Shown piece after piece: positions 1 to 10,010 of a stretch of DNA of 64,000 nucleotides. Source of the DNA: Indibacter alkaliphilus LW1 (GTDB taxonomy: Bacteria > Bacteroidota > Bacteroidia > Cytophagales > Cyclobacteriaceae); contig NZ_ALWO02000014.1 of the NCBI RefSeq assembly GCF_000295935.2, forward strand, positions 62,001-126,000, written 5' to 3'. The notes under the pieces were generated by a model, which made no database searches, was not told where the DNA came from, and was given only the letters and a program-made list of their open reading frames with translations. Within the stretch, counting starts at the first letter, position 1. Each line of letters starts with the position of its first letter. Position numbers and translations under genes: made by a program.

Positions 1-222
1 TCCTTTGGATTTCAGCAAATCCAAAAAATCCCACCCTCTCATTTCCGGCATATTTACATCCAAAACCAAAAGATCTGCTTCTTCATTTTCAAACCATTTC
101 AGAGCAAGATTTGGGTCCTCAAAAAAGAACAGTTCCAAGTCAGGTTTTAACCTCATCAGGTTTTTTTTGTTTATCATATGCTGGATGGTATCGTCATCCA
201 CAAATACAATTCTATTGATCAT
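1..222 (-). CDS. Response regulator receiver domain protein (3' end outside window)
   Basis: Reading leftward from the ATG at 222 gives 74 codons open to the window edge. The N-terminus reads MINRIVFVDDD, followed by LLVLDVNMPEMRGWD. This is the receiver-domain layout: an acidic DDD pocket after the first beta strand and the phospho-acceptor Asp in LDVNMPEMRG, near residue 56. The family receives a phosphoryl group from a histidine kinase. Only the first two thirds of a receiver domain is visible, so an output domain or a single-domain form cannot be told apart. The start is supported by the first strand beginning directly after it. Confidence 0.85.
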   Translation of the reverse strand, partial: MINRIVFVDDDTIQHMINKKNLMRLKPDLELFFFEDPNLALKWFENEEADLLVLDVNMPEMRGWDFLDLLKSKG

Positions 223-741
223 AAGTGCTTACACTTTAAAATTGACTCCTAAGAAAAACGAAAGATTCCAAAATTCAGATCACCGTGATTCAAAATTCAT
301 GCTACTACTTCCCCATGGTAATGTACAAATATAAAAACAATTGATAGGTAGAAGAGATTTATATGAAAGCTTTTGCTTTTTAGATTTATCTAAATTGTTT
401 AGCTTACCCTTATTAAGTCAAGCCTAAAAACGACTTATTTTACTATAAATCAAATATTTAAATAACCAAATCTTAATGAAAATATAACTCTAGAGAGCAT
501 TGAAATTTAAAGTTAATTAAGAAAAAAAATCGGTAAATAAAAGGAAGATTGAATCAGGTTTTAAAGAATAAAAAGCTTGCCCTAGAATGAATCCATGATT
601 GATTCTGCTATTAGGCCTAAAATAAAATCCCCAATTTGTGAATCGCCTTTCCGCAAATTATCCAACCTTCTGAGGACAATTCCCTCTTTCATTTATTGAA
701 GATTTAATTAGATTGCCAATTGATTTAATTTCTCGTGTTGC
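223..741. other. Intergenic region between divergent genes
   Basis: About 520 AT-rich bases lie between the leftward response regulator and the rightward DUF389 gene. They should contain both promoters, but I cannot place either with confidence. I see no convincing small gene, RNA or repeat. Confidence 0.5.
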
Positions 742-2118
742 ATGACAGAAAATAAAAAAGCTCTAAATATCAGAAAGCGGATTCTCGAATTACTGCTATT
801 CTTCAAAGATAGGTTTGACCTTCATGAGGGCAAGGAAGACGAACTTGAAACCATAGATTATATCCGTAAGAATATAGAGTTCAAAGGAGCTAATTTGTGG
901 ATTCTTATCTTTGCAATTTTTGTCGCCTCGGTGGGATTAAATGTAAACTCCACCGCTGTAATTATAGGAGCCATGTTGATTTCACCACTGATGGGTCCGA
1001 TTATGGGAATTGGGCTTGCAGCAGGAATCAATGACTTTGAACTGCTGAAAAAATCAATGAAAAACCTGGGTATAGCAGTTTTGATTTCTATATTGACCAG
1101 TACGATATATTTTTCTTTCACCCCTCTTGATGATGCGCAATCGGAACTCCTAGCGAGGACCGAACCTAGCATTTGGGATGTATTGATTGCACTCTTCGGA
1201 GGCCTTGCGGGAATTGTAGCTGGTTCAAGAAAAGAAAAGAGCAATGCCATTCCAGGTGTAGCTATAGCTACTGCGCTAATGCCGCCACTTTGTACAGCAG
1301 GTTATGGCTTGGCCACAGCAAACCTTTACTATTTCTTTGGTGCTTTTTATCTGTTTTTTATCAATTCAGTATTTATCAGTCTTTCTACCTATCTGATCGT
1401 GAGATTTATGAATTTCCCTAAAAAGGAATTTATGGATAGAAAAAGAGAGAAAACGGTAAAAACCTATATAACCATATTTACCTTGCTGACTATCATACCA
1501 AGTATTTATCTTGCCTATGCCATCGTCAAAAGGACTATTTGGGAGAAGTCTGCCAATCAATTTGTCGCTACAGAGTTGGAGTTCCCACGTACTCAGGTTA
1601 TCTCTTCCAATCTGCTTTATGATTCTGATTCTGCAGTAATTGATATAAGCTTGATTGGCGAGAGAATCACAGATGAAGAAATAAGCATTCTCCAAAGAAA
1701 ACTGGGAGCATTTAATCTTGACAAAACCTATTTAAATATCAAGCAAAGCGGAGATTCCGGTACGGACTTGAATATTTTGAGATCTGACATCCTTAAGGAT
1801 CTTTACGAAAGAAATGAACTTCAAATCCAGGATAAAGACAGAAGAATAGCCTTATTGGAAAGAGAGCTGGAGGAGTACGGTAGAAGCAATTCTCAGGTGA
1901 TGGATATTGCACGGGAAGCCAAAATCAATCATCAATCCCTCGAGACCTTCTCTATGAACCGGGCGATCTCCGCCAACCTCCAGGCCAACAAACAGGATAC
2001 TGTTCTTATGGCTTATGCCAAATTCAGACAACAGCCTTCGCGACTGGAACTGCAAAAATTTGAAGAATGGCTCAAGCTAAGGACAAAAGCTGATTCCCTG
2101 ACTTTAATTATCAATTAA
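742..2118 (+). CDS. DUF389 family membrane protein
   Basis: 458 residues. After a short cytoplasmic N-terminus there is a block of membrane segments (roughly residues 50-260). It carries the conserved run of small residues typical of DUF389: NSTAVIIGAMLISPLMGPI, then GLAAGI, and GIVAGSRK followed by IPGVAIATALMPPLCTAGYG. The C-terminal 200 residues are soluble, with a charged, probably coiled region near 355-390. The biochemical role of the family is not established. The gene stands alone and ends at a strong bidirectional hairpin shared with floA. Confidence 0.85.
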   Translation: MTENKKALNIRKRILELLLFFKDRFDLHEGKEDELETIDYIRKNIEFKGANLWILIFAIFVASVGLNVNSTAVIIGAMLISPLMGPIMGIGLAAGINDFELLKKSMKNLGIAVLISILTSTIYFSFTPLDDAQSELLARTEPSIWDVLIALFGGLAGIVAGSRKEKSNAIPGVAIATALMPPLCTAGYGLATANLYYFFGAFYLFFINSVFISLSTYLIVRFMNFPKKEFMDRKREKTVKTYITIFTLLTIIPSIYLAYAIVKRTIWEKSANQFVATELEFPRTQVISSNLLYDSDSAVIDISLIGERITDEEISILQRKLGAFNLDKTYLNIKQSGDSGTDLNILRSDILKDLYERNELQIQDKDRRIALLERELEEYGRSNSQVMDIAREAKINHQSLETFSMNRAISANLQANKQDTVLMAYAKFRQQPSRLELQKFEEWLKLRTKADSLTLIIN

Positions 2119-2120
2119 AA

Positions 2121-2157
2121 AAAGCCATTGCGAAGTTTCGCAATGGCTTTTTCAATT
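2121..2157. terminator. Bidirectional terminator between DUF389 gene and floA
   Basis: Perfect 14-bp inverted repeat, AAAGCCATTGCGAA then TTCGCAATGGCTTT, with only GT between the arms. A-rich on the left and T-rich on the right, so it can serve both convergent genes. Confidence 0.85.
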
Positions 2158-2173
2158 ATACAGTTCTCTGATA

Positions 2174-3193
2174 TTATTTCTTTTCTCCGGACTTACCCTT
2201 CCCTGCAGAAGAACCTGATGAACCTTGGTCAGTACTGGCTATGGATGATCTCATATCTGTATCAGATTTGATATTCTCCATTCTATAATAATCCATTACT
2301 CCCAATTTCCCGGTTCTGAATGCTTCTGAAATGGCCTTAGGAACTTCTGTTTCTGCTTCAATTACCTTGGCTCGCATCTCCACAGTTTTGGCTTTCATTT
2401 CCTGTTCAAGCGCCACTGCCATAGCCCTTCTTTCTTCGGCCTTAGCTTCCGCCACTTTCAAATCAGCAGAGGCCTGATCTATCTGCAGCTTGGCACCTAT
2501 GTTGGTTCCGACATCAATATCGGCAATATCAATAGATAGGATTTCAAAGGCAGTACCTGCATCCAGACCTCTTTCCAATACTAGCTTGGATATTTTGTCA
2601 GGATTCTCCAAAACACTCTTATGATTTTGGGCAGAGCCAATGGAAGTCACAATACCTTCCCCTACCCTTGCCAAAATAGTGTCTTCACCTGCACCACCGA
2701 CCAATTGGGCAATATTTGCTCTTACCGTCACTCTTGCTTTTGCGATCAACTGTATCCCATCGGCTGCTACTGCTGCCACATTTGGTGTATTGATTACTTT
2801 GGGATTTACTGATATTTGAACAGCTTCAAAAACGTCCCTACCAGCCAAATCTATTGCAGTGGCCTGTTTAAAACTCAATTTGATATTGGCCTTGTCTGCT
2901 GAAATCAAAGCCCTGATAACATTGGGCACATTACCCCCGGCCAGATAATGGGTCTCCAATTCGTTTGTCGTGAGGTCCAATCCGGCCTTGGTGGCTGTGA
3001 TGAGAGAATTGACAATTACACTGGGGGGAACTTTACGGATTCTCATCCCTATCAGCTCACCTATTCCAACTTTTACATTGGCAAATATGGCCGTAATCCA
3101 AAGATTAACCGGTACGAAATAAAGAAAGATAAAAAGGAGAATCAGCCCGGCAAAAGCTGCAAATAAAATAAATGCCGAATTGGTCATTTCCAT
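2174..3193 (-). CDS. floA: Flotillin-like protein FloA
   Basis: 339 residues. A hydrophobic hairpin at residues 6-40 is followed by the FloA-type SPFH region ([19 protein letters not shown], then TKAGLDL and THYLAGGNV), then the [19 protein letters not shown] stretch. A long Ala/Glu-rich coiled coil (about residues 230-300) follows. Flotillins scaffold ordered membrane microdomains. The length matches the bacterial FloA family (about 330). It lies 3 nt downstream of the nfeD-like gene, the usual NfeD-flotillin pairing. The last 25 residues are Ser/Gly/Lys-rich. Confidence 0.93.
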   Translation of the reverse strand: MEMTNSAFILFAAFAGLILLFIFLYFVPVNLWITAIFANVKVGIGELIGMRIRKVPPSVIVNSLITATKAGLDLTTNELETHYLAGGNVPNVIRALISADKANIKLSFKQATAIDLAGRDVFEAVQISVNPKVINTPNVAAVAADGIQLIAKARVTVRANIAQLVGGAGEDTILARVGEGIVTSIGSAQNHKSVLENPDKISKLVLERGLDAGTAFEILSIDIADIDVGTNIGAKLQIDQASADLKVAEAKAEERRAMAVALEQEMKAKTVEMRAKVIEAETEVPKAISEAFRTGKLGVMDYYRMENIKSDTDMRSSIASTDQGSSGSSAGKGKSGEKK

Positions 3194-3196
3194 AAA

Positions 3197-3658
3197 CTAA
3201 GATTTAACGATAATTTTATTGTCTTCCAATTTACTAATAAATACCATTGTACCTACCCTGATAAAGCCGGAATCCGATTTTACTTCATAAATATTTTCAC
3301 CGAACTCCACTTTTCCAAAAGGTTTAATATCCGAAACAGCCTTTCCCTGCTGGCCAATTTCAAGCCCAAGAAGCCTGTCATCAAATGACCTGGAAGTAAT
3401 GGATTCCTTCAAAGCAAATTTGGTCCAGATACCTGATCTAAAACCATAAATCAGCAAGGCGAAATTAATCAGTAAGGTTAGAGAAAGGATTATCCACCCT
3501 GATTCGTTACCGAATGCCACAAATCCATAATACACTCCTACTCCTGAAAAGACCAACCCTAAAATCCCGATTAATGTTGTTCCCGGCACAAAGATTATTT
3601 CCGTAATCAGCAGAACCACACCTATCAAAATCAGCGAAATCAAAATAAACCAGGCCAT
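3197..3658 (-). CDS. NfeD-like membrane protein
   Basis: 153 residues. Three hydrophobic segments (about 3-30, 30-50 and 55-75) are followed by a soluble OB-fold-like C-terminal domain with the NfeD pattern LLGLEIGQQGKAVSDIKPFG, then VEFGENIYEVKSDSGFI. This is the short, protease-less form of NfeD, which works beside flotillins and SPFH proteins. It is the first gene of a two-gene unit with floA. Confidence 0.88.
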   Translation of the reverse strand: MAWFILISLILIGVVLLITEIIFVPGTTLIGILGLVFSGVGVYYGFVAFGNESGWIILSLTLLINFALLIYGFRSGIWTKFALKESITSRSFDDRLLGLEIGQQGKAVSDIKPFGKVEFGENIYEVKSDSGFIRVGTMVFISKLEDNKIIVKS

Positions 3659-3710
3659 AGTATCAATTTAAGGATAATTCAAATCTAAGAATTTAGAAAT
3701 GAACTGAGAT

Positions 3711-3738
3711 AAAAAAAGCCCCCAAAATCAGAGGCTTT
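3711..3738 (-). terminator. Terminator of proS
   Basis: On the minus strand AAAGCCTC pairs with GGGGCTTT (8 bp, one G-T) across a short loop and is followed by seven T residues. It starts 11 nt beyond the proS stop. Confidence 0.75.
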
Positions 3739-3748
3739 AAGTGTTATA

Positions 3749-5230
3749 TCAATAAGCTTTAGCAAAAAGAACCCGACCTTTGGAAGGCTTGCCCGAAAAT
3801 ATACAATTCCCATCCTCTTCCTTTTGATCAATAGGGATACATCGGATTGTCGCTTTGGTGAGTTCTTTAATTTTATCTTCTGTTTCGGATGTTCCGTCCC
3901 AATGTGCTGACAAAAAGCCTCCTTTTTTCTCAAGCATTTCCTGAAATTCATCCCAACTATTGACTTCAGTAGTCATTTCTGTTCTGAAATTATACGCCTT
4001 ATTATAAATCGTTTCTTGGATCTCATCAAGTTTTTTTACAATGTAATCATCAAGCTCAATTTCAGAGAGGTTGATTGTTTCCTTGGTCAAGGTGTCTCTT
4101 CGTGCAAGTTCAATGGTGTTATTTTCAAGATCTCTGGGACCCATTGCAATTCTGAGAGGAACACCTTTCAATTCATATTCCGCAAATTTCCACCCAGGCT
4201 TATGCGTATCTCTGTTATCAAAATGGACCGTCACTCCTTTTGCACGGAGCTTAGCCATGATTTCTTTGGCTTTATTAGAAATCTTCTCCAACTCTTCATC
4301 ACCTCTATATATAGGCACAATCACCACTTGATTTGGAGCCAGTTTTGGAGGAAGTACAAGGCCGTTGTCATCCGAGTGCGCCATGATTAAAGCTCCCATC
4401 AATCGGGTACTGACTCCCCAAGATGTGCCCCAAACATGTTCTAGTCCGCCTTCTTTAGTAGCAAATTTCACATCAAATGCCTTTGCGAAGTTTTGACCTA
4501 AAAAGTGGGAAGTTCCAGCCTGAAGCGCCTTTCCATCTTGCATCATTGCTTCGATACAATAGGTATTCTCAGCTCCTGCAAATCTTTCATTTTCACTTTT
4601 TACACCCTTGACAACCGGTAGTGCCATAAAGTCCTCGGCAAATTTGGCATAAACATTCATCATCTGGACAGTTTCCTCTATGGCTTCTTGCTTGCTGGCA
4701 TGGGCTGTATGTCCCTCTTGCCATAAAAACTCAGCTGTCCTTAAAAACAATCTGGTTCTCATTTCCCATCTCACGACATTTGCCCATTGATTGACCAAAA
4801 GTGGTAGATCACGGTAGGATTGGATCCAGTTTTTGTAAGTACTCCAAATGACTGTCTCTGAAGTAGGCCTGACAATCAGTTCCTCTTCCAACTTTGCATC
4901 AGGGTCCACAATCACACTTTTCCCATCATCAGAGTTTTTTAGTCTGTAATGAGTGACTACGGCACACTCTTTAGCAAAGCCTTCTACGTGACTGGCTTCC
5001 TTTGAAAGATATGATTTGGGAATGAAAAGCGGGAAATAGGCATTTTGATGTCCTGTTTCCTTAAACATCCTGTCCAACTCGGCCTGCATTTTTTCCCAGA
5101 TGGAATATCCGTAAGGTTTTATTACCATACAGCCTCTAACCGGTGAGTTTTCGGCCAGGTCAGCTCTTTTTACCAATTCATTGTACCAAAGAGAGTAATC
5201 TTCACTTCTTTTGGGCAACCCTTTGCTCAT
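3749..5230 (-). CDS. proS: Prolyl-tRNA synthetase (archaeal/eukaryotic-like, ProS type 3)
   Basis: 493 residues. Charges tRNA-Pro with proline. Class II motifs are clear: [12 protein letters not shown] near residue 123 (motif 2 region), [19 protein letters not shown], and [20 protein letters not shown] (motif 3). A HGTP anticodon-binding domain follows ([11 protein letters not shown]) and then a C-terminal domain. It lacks the large editing insertion of E. coli-type ProS and ends in the characteristic C-terminal Tyr (FAKAY). Both features define the type 3 enzyme, common in Bacteroidota. A single gene, divergent from the next lipoprotein gene. Confidence 0.96.
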   Translation of the reverse strand: MSKGLPKRSEDYSLWYNELVKRADLAENSPVRGCMVIKPYGYSIWEKMQAELDRMFKETGHQNAYFPLFIPKSYLSKEASHVEGFAKECAVVTHYRLKNSDDGKSVIVDPDAKLEEELIVRPTSETVIWSTYKNWIQSYRDLPLLVNQWANVVRWEMRTRLFLRTAEFLWQEGHTAHASKQEAIEETVQMMNVYAKFAEDFMALPVVKGVKSENERFAGAENTYCIEAMMQDGKALQAGTSHFLGQNFAKAFDVKFATKEGGLEHVWGTSWGVSTRLMGALIMAHSDDNGLVLPPKLAPNQVVIVPIYRGDEELEKISNKAKEIMAKLRAKGVTVHFDNRDTHKPGWKFAEYELKGVPLRIAMGPRDLENNTIELARRDTLTKETINLSEIELDDYIVKKLDEIQETIYNKAYNFRTEMTTEVNSWDEFQEMLEKKGGFLSAHWDGTSETEDKIKELTKATIRCIPIDQKEEDGNCIFSGKPSKGRVLFAKAY

Positions 5231-5358
5231 AGTGTTTTTGTTGAATTCAAAAATCTAGTTATCTTCGCTCAATACTGCGGGAGGCAAATATAAATTAAAA
5301 ATTAATAACCCTCTCTTATATGGTCCGTATAAAGTAGTAGTCAGTAAAACCAAATAAA

Positions 5359-6789
5359 ATGAAAAACCTCAATCACATCCTCACCCTTGGAACTGGAGCG
5401 ATGCTACTCTTGGCATCTTGCAGCACCAGCTACAATGCTATGAGAGGCGGCGAGACAGATGACCTGTATTTCATGTCATCTGATGCTCAAATCGCTACAG
5501 AGTATGCAGTTTCAAACAATAATCCTCAAAACTTTCAGTCTTTAAGCACAGTAAGTTCAGATCAGTACGAGCAGGAAAACTTTTCGGCACGTAACGTGAA
5601 TCCTGAATACATTGCTAAGTATCAGTCAAGCACTGCTAGTGAAGAATCCGGGACTGTGTATTTTGACGAAGCTCAAGGAGAAGAGGCTAGTCCAAATATC
5701 AATGTATATAATAACTTTTACGGATCTGGTGCAGGTTTGCCTGGTCAAGGTTTCAATCAAAGCAGATTCAATCTAAATCTTGGATTTGGAATGGGCTTCG
5801 GCGGTTTTGGCTGGGGTGCTCCAATGATGGGAATGGGATTTGGAAACCCTTGGATGATGGGTGGATTTTACGACCCTTTCTGGGATCCCTTCTGGGGACC
5901 TGGCATGATGGGTTGGGGAATGAGACCTGGTTTTGGCTGGGGAATGAGACCTGGGTTCGGCATGGGATGGAATTCTATGTGGGGCTGGAATATGGGCATG
6001 GGAATGGGCTTCGGTTGGGGCGGTGGCTTCGGTTGGGGTAATCCAATGTTCGGTGGCTGGGGCATGGGTCCAGGTTGGGGATGGGGCGGCAGACCTATCT
6101 TCGTTACTCCTGGGTATCCTGGCGAAGCTGGCCGTCAGATTGTCCGTGGAGCTAGACCAGGTAGAGGTGTTGGTACAGCAGTAGGTACCAATAATTTGGC
6201 TTCTTCCAATTATCCTACTACTACACGTGCAGCAAGGAGAGACGCTACAAATTCTGCTACAAGAACAACCTCAAATAGATCAGGATTGACTCCATCTACA
6301 AGTAGAAATGCGAATAGAGATTTTGGAACTTCCCAAAATGAATATACGAGACAGACTAGCAGAATTGCCAATACATCTGCCAGACCTGGAGTTAGAAATA
6401 CAGGCTCTGCAGCAGCTACAAGACCAAGTAACAGAACTGGACTGAGCAATGCAAGACCTGCTTACAATAATACAGCCAGACCGAATACAAGAAATAGCGG
6501 GTATGCTGCGCCCTCAAGCAGAACCAATAGAAGCAACATGGGTACCAGAACAAATCCTTCTTACAACAGAGGAAATTCTGGCTCATTCAACAATAACAGA
6601 ATGGCTCCTTCAAGAAGTATGAGTCCATCAAGAAATCAGATGAGTTCACCTAGCAGAGGAAGTTCTCCATCTATGAGAAGTGCACCAGCAGGCAGAAGCA
6701 GTGGTGGTGGATTCAGTAGCGGAGGCGGTAGCCGAGGTGGCGGAGGCGGAATGAGCTCCGGAGGATCACGAGGAGGCAGGGGGAATTAA
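5359..6789 (+). CDS. Lipoprotein with Gly/Met/Trp/Phe-rich and Arg/Ser-rich low-complexity regions
   Basis: 476 residues with a type II signal peptide: MKNLNHILTLGTGAMLLLASC, where the lipobox LASC gives Cys21. Residues 22-125 are polar. Residues about 135-245 are very rich in Gly, Met, Trp, Phe and Pro, with repeated units such as GWGMRPGFG and FYDPFWDPFWGPG. Residues about 255-430 are rich in Arg, Asn, Ser and Thr, and the C-terminus is a GGG/SSGG tail. I do not recognise a catalytic domain. Low-complexity lipoproteins of this kind are seen in Bacteroidota, but the function is not known to me. The minus-strand Pro-rich reading frame here is only a shadow of the Gly-rich codons. Confidence 0.85.
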   Translation: MKNLNHILTLGTGAMLLLASCSTSYNAMRGGETDDLYFMSSDAQIATEYAVSNNNPQNFQSLSTVSSDQYEQENFSARNVNPEYIAKYQSSTASEESGTVYFDEAQGEEASPNINVYNNFYGSGAGLPGQGFNQSRFNLNLGFGMGFGGFGWGAPMMGMGFGNPWMMGGFYDPFWDPFWGPGMMGWGMRPGFGWGMRPGFGMGWNSMWGWNMGMGMGFGWGGGFGWGNPMFGGWGMGPGWGWGGRPIFVTPGYPGEAGRQIVRGARPGRGVGTAVGTNNLASSNYPTTTRAARRDATNSATRTTSNRSGLTPSTSRNANRDFGTSQNEYTRQTSRIANTSARPGVRNTGSAAATRPSNRTGLSNARPAYNNTARPNTRNSGYAAPSSRTNRSNMGTRTNPSYNRGNSGSFNNNRMAPSRSMSPSRNQMSSPSRGSSPSMRSAPAGRSSGGGFSSGGGSRGGGGGMSSGGSRGGRGN

Positions 6790-6806
6790 TTCCCCCTCTT
6801 TTTTTA
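6779..6806 (+). terminator. Terminator overlapping the lipoprotein stop codon
   Basis: An 18-bp perfect palindrome, GGGGGAATT then AATTCCCCC, is followed by TCTTTTTTT. The stop codon TAA (6787-6789) sits at its centre. Confidence 0.8.
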
Positions 6807-6875
6807 TCTATTGTTAATTTTATTTAGGGCATATTATTTGAGAAATATATACTCAGTCAACAATTCTGATATTAT

Positions 6876-8393
6876 ATGATTTCGATTAAAAAACTATTAC
6901 TCTCCGTATGCTTTTTGATGTTTTCCTTTGGCCTGCTAAAGGCTCAAAGCGGATACTTTGAAGATGCACTAAGATTTAGCCAATTCAACTCCACGGGTTC
7001 TGCTAGAATAATGGGCTTAGGGGGAACGCAGATGTCATTGGGAGGAGATATCTCTAATATCCACACGAACCCTGCAGGTTTGGGCTTCTTCAGAAGGTCA
7101 GAGTTTAGTTTTACACCTTCATTTGGGACTTGGACCACAGAAACCAATTACTTGGGGCAGCTTCAAGAAAACAGAACGACAAACATTGCCATACCCAATT
7201 TAAGTTTGGTCATCAGTAATCCAAAAGGACCTTTAGAAACCGGAGCTTTCCGAGGGGGGACGTTCGGGATAAGTTTTAATAGAACTAATAACTTTAATAG
7301 TAACTTTGGCTATTTCTCTGACATAGAGGGACAGACCTCTATCATTGATGCATTTATCCAACAAGCAAACGGGATCCCGGAATCTCAAATAGAGAATTTT
7401 GGCCTTACTGGTCTGGCGTATTCCACTTTTCTCATCAACCCTATCACTGAGGATCAAAATGGAAATCCAATAAACAACCCTTCCCAATATGACTCTTTTG
7501 TTCTGGGCTTCCCATTTCAAGATGAATCAGTAGTCACAGAAGGAAGAAGCACTCAGACTACCATATCTTATGGAGCTAATTTTTATAACAAATTATTTGT
7601 CGGAGGAGGCTTAGGTTTAACTTCTATCAACTACACTTCAAGAAAGTCATACGGAGAAGAGTTTTTCAACGAACCTCTGATGGTTTCAAGTATTGATGAA
7701 TTTTTGAACATCACTGGGTTTGGTGCTAATATTAATCTAGGCGTAATCTACAAACCAATAGACGAAGTTAATTTAGGTTTCAACTTCCAATCTCCAACCT
7801 GGTACAGGTTCAATGAGGAATTTGAAGCTTCAATTGTGAATCAATTTGACAACTTCTATTTTGAGCCTGAAGATATTACGCTAGGTACAGAACAGGCGAG
7901 TACTCCCATAGTATTGGGAACTTATAACCTCAATACTCCAATGAGATTTTCTGGAGGTGCTACATTCTTCGCAGGTAAAAATGGCTTTATTTCAGCCGAT
8001 ATAGATTTTGTAGATTACAGCAGAGGAAGGATAAATTCGAGAGACTTCAATCCGAACGATGATAATCAGGAAATCAGGAGACTCTACGGACAGACCTTCA
8101 ATTATCGTGTCGGAGGTGAATACAGAATTGATAAGTTCCGGGTGAGAGCTGGATATGGTTTGTATGGAGATCCTTTCCGAAGCAGTACATTCAGCCGAAG
8201 CACCCAACAACTGACTGGTGGATTTGGAGTAAGGTTTGAAAAAGTCTACGTAGACCTTGCCGTTATGGGAACCCGATTTGACCAGCTTTATAATCCATAT
8301 TCTGTAATTGAAAATGGTCAGGAGATTGGGCCAATCATTGAAATCAGAAACCAGATCACAAATGGTATGCTGACCGTTGGTTTCAATTTCTAA
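6876..8393 (+). CDS. FadL/OMPP1-like outer membrane protein
   Basis: 505 residues with a signal peptide ending near GLLKAQS (residues 1-24). The mature start, YFEDALRFSQ followed by GSARIMGLGGTQMSLGGDISN and NPAGLGFFRRSEFSFTP, is the pattern of Bacteroidota outer-membrane transport proteins of the FadL/TodX class. Alternating aromatic beta strands fill the rest and the last residue is Phe, as expected for a Bam-inserted barrel. The substrate is unknown. Its last 11 nt overlap the convergent aroK gene. Confidence 0.8.
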   Translation: MISIKKLLLSVCFLMFSFGLLKAQSGYFEDALRFSQFNSTGSARIMGLGGTQMSLGGDISNIHTNPAGLGFFRRSEFSFTPSFGTWTTETNYLGQLQENRTTNIAIPNLSLVISNPKGPLETGAFRGGTFGISFNRTNNFNSNFGYFSDIEGQTSIIDAFIQQANGIPESQIENFGLTGLAYSTFLINPITEDQNGNPINNPSQYDSFVLGFPFQDESVVTEGRSTQTTISYGANFYNKLFVGGGLGLTSINYTSRKSYGEEFFNEPLMVSSIDEFLNITGFGANINLGVIYKPIDEVNLGFNFQSPTWYRFNEEFEASIVNQFDNFYFEPEDITLGTEQASTPIVLGTYNLNTPMRFSGGATFFAGKNGFISADIDFVDYSRGRINSRDFNPNDDNQEIRRLYGQTFNYRVGGEYRIDKFRVRAGYGLYGDPFRSSTFSRSTQQLTGGFGVRFEKVYVDLAVMGTRFDQLYNPYSVIENGQEIGPIIEIRNQITNGMLTVGFNF

Positions 8394-8913
8394 AATAGGT
8401 CATCAATTCAGACATCAAAAGCTCAGTGGAGATATCCTCACCACTGAGCTTTATTTTTGCCTGCCTGTAGTAGCGCTCTCTTTGAGCAGAAAGATTTTTG
8501 AGTTTAAGAATAATTTCACCTTTATCCATCCCTGCAAACATCGGTCTTTCTCCTCCTTTGTCCTTGGAAAGCCTCTTAAGTAATTCCTCCATGGAAACAT
8601 CAAGGTAAACTGAGACACTCTCCTGATTGATTAGGTCCATATTATCATTGAAACAGGGAGTACCTCCCCCAGTGGACAATACGAATCCTTCGATTCCAGT
8701 AATGATTTTATAGAGATGTTTTGTTTCAAGCTCCCGGAATTTGCCTTCCCCCTCTTCATAAAAAATATCCCGGATTTTCCGGTTTTCCCCCTTTTCAATC
8801 ACATCGTCCAAGTCCCAAAATACAAAATTAAGTTGCCTGGCAAGCTGCTTCCCAAAGGTGGATTTTCCTGATCCGGGCATGCCGACCAAAACGATTTTAA
8901 GCGGTGTTCTCAT
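8383..8913 (-). CDS. aroK: Shikimate kinase
   Basis: 176 residues. Phosphorylates shikimate at O3 with ATP in chorismate synthesis. The P-loop is GMPGSGKST (residues 12-20), the shikimate-binding DLDDVIE lies near residue 36, the Arg of the substrate site is in EGEGKFRELE, and the Walker B-like region is VLSTGGGTP. A lid Arg lies in GGERPMF. The length is normal for AroK. It overlaps the DoxX-like gene upstream by 4 nt, so the two are probably co-transcribed. Its 3' end contains the terminator of the convergent porin gene. Confidence 0.95.
   Translation of the reverse strand: MRTPLKIVLVGMPGSGKSTFGKQLARQLNFVFWDLDDVIEKGENRKIRDIFYEEGEGKFRELETKHLYKIITGIEGFVLSTGGGTPCFNDNMDLINQESVSVYLDVSMEELLKRLSKDKGGERPMFAGMDKGEIILKLKNLSAQRERYYRQAKIKLSGEDISTELLMSELMTYFRN
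8418..8460 (+). terminator. Terminator of the FadL-like gene, embedded in aroK
   Basis: Perfect 12-bp arms, AAAGCTCAGTGG and CCACTGAGCTTT, with an 11-nt loop, followed by ATTTTTGC. It lies 25 nt past the porin stop, inside the last 15 codons of aroK. Confidence 0.75.
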
Positions 8914-10010
8914 GGGGCATAAATACCTATAACCTCTTCTACTGAAGGTGTATTTCTGAAGTGAAACTTTTTCAATACCACCCCATCTTCCAATAACATA
9001 ATACCAGGATTAGATCTCATGATGGTTTTGATCACAGTAGCATCACCTTGATAGCCTTCCAAGTTCCAATTTCTTTGACTGATCAACTTGTTAATTTCAT
9101 CTTGAGAAGATGCAGCCACTACCAAAGGTAAAATAGGGCTTGTTTGTATACCTTTAAGCATTTCATCTATTTTATCCAGCTGACTGGTGTTCATTTTGGA
9201 AATACTGGTAATCAATATAACAGCCTTCCTTCCGGAAAGTATTTCGTCAGTATAATCACCATCCTCGTTCCAAACTGCAAAATCCGTAATTTTGGGAAGG
9301 GCATCTTCATTCATCAGCTTCATTTCCTTAAATTCATAAGATTCATCTGATGGATACTGATCAAAAACAAACTCCTCCCCTTCTCTCGTCATCACGTATT
9401 GATACTGCAAGGGAGCAGAGGGCTGCATGGCCTCATTGATATCAACTCCCTCTTTATAGGCCCTAAAGTCAATAAAAGGCAAATTACGGATTGCTACAAC
9501 CGCAAGCCCCAAAGATAAAACCAAACTTATCCTAACAGTCCATTTGGCCCAGTCAGGCCCGTCATTGGAAAGCTTGTTACGGTAAAAGAATAAGACAGCT
9601 ATCAGAACCAAAAGGATCACATCCTTAATAAAAGATTCCCATGGAGTCAATTTAATAGCATCCCCAAAACAACCGCAATCAGTTACTTTGTTAAAATAGG
9701 CCGAATAGAAAGTAAGAAAAGTGAAAAACAATATCATTAAGCTGAGTGCCCATACAGTAATCCGAAGCCTTACACCCAGAATAAGCATAATTCCCAAAAC
9801 CACCTCTGCCACTACCAAAAAGACAGCCAAAGGAAGCGCAATGTCTTTGAAAAGATAGAAGAAAGAAGCTATATCATTGGAAAAAACATCAAAATATTCC
9901 TCCAACTTAATGGCAGTTCCAACAGGGTCATTGACTTTGATCAGGCCAGAGAATATAAATAACCCCCCAACAAAAAGCCTGATAATAAATAAGATAGTTT
10001 GTCTAAGCAT
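8910..10010 (-). CDS. DoxX/MauE-like membrane protein with C-terminal thioredoxin-like domain lacking CxxC
   Basis: 366 residues. Residues 1-150 form a four-helix DoxX-like bundle with the signature GLIKVNDPVG (FSG before it) and the cysteine motif VTDCGCFGDAIKLTPW after the third helix. A further helix lies near 165-180. Residues 185-366 are periplasmic and thioredoxin-like in predicted strand order, but without a CxxC. Known members sit with redox or quinone functions, and the exact role is unclear. It overlaps the DUF1599 gene by 8 nt and aroK by 4 nt, forming a three-gene operon. Confidence 0.8.
   Translation of the reverse strand: MLRQTILFIIRLFVGGLFIFSGLIKVNDPVGTAIKLEEYFDVFSNDIASFFYLFKDIALPLAVFLVVAEVVLGIMLILGVRLRITVWALSLMILFFTFLTFYSAYFNKVTDCGCFGDAIKLTPWESFIKDVILLVLIAVLFFYRNKLSNDGPDWAKWTVRISLVLSLGLAVVAIRNLPFIDFRAYKEGVDINEAMQPSAPLQYQYVMTREGEEFVFDQYPSDESYEFKEMKLMNEDALPKITDFAVWNEDGDYTDEILSGRKAVILITSISKMNTSQLDKIDEMLKGIQTSPILPLVVAASSQDEINKLISQRNWNLEGYQGDATVIKTIMRSNPGIMLLEDGVVLKKFHFRNTPSVEEVIGIYAP

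Noticed and set aside
5-334. Plus-strand frame of 109 residues at the window start
   Set aside because: It is opposite the response regulator frame on the minus strand, which has recognisable receiver motifs.
5868-6065. Proline-rich minus-strand frame
   Set aside because: Antisense image of the Gly/Trp-rich lipoprotein codons.
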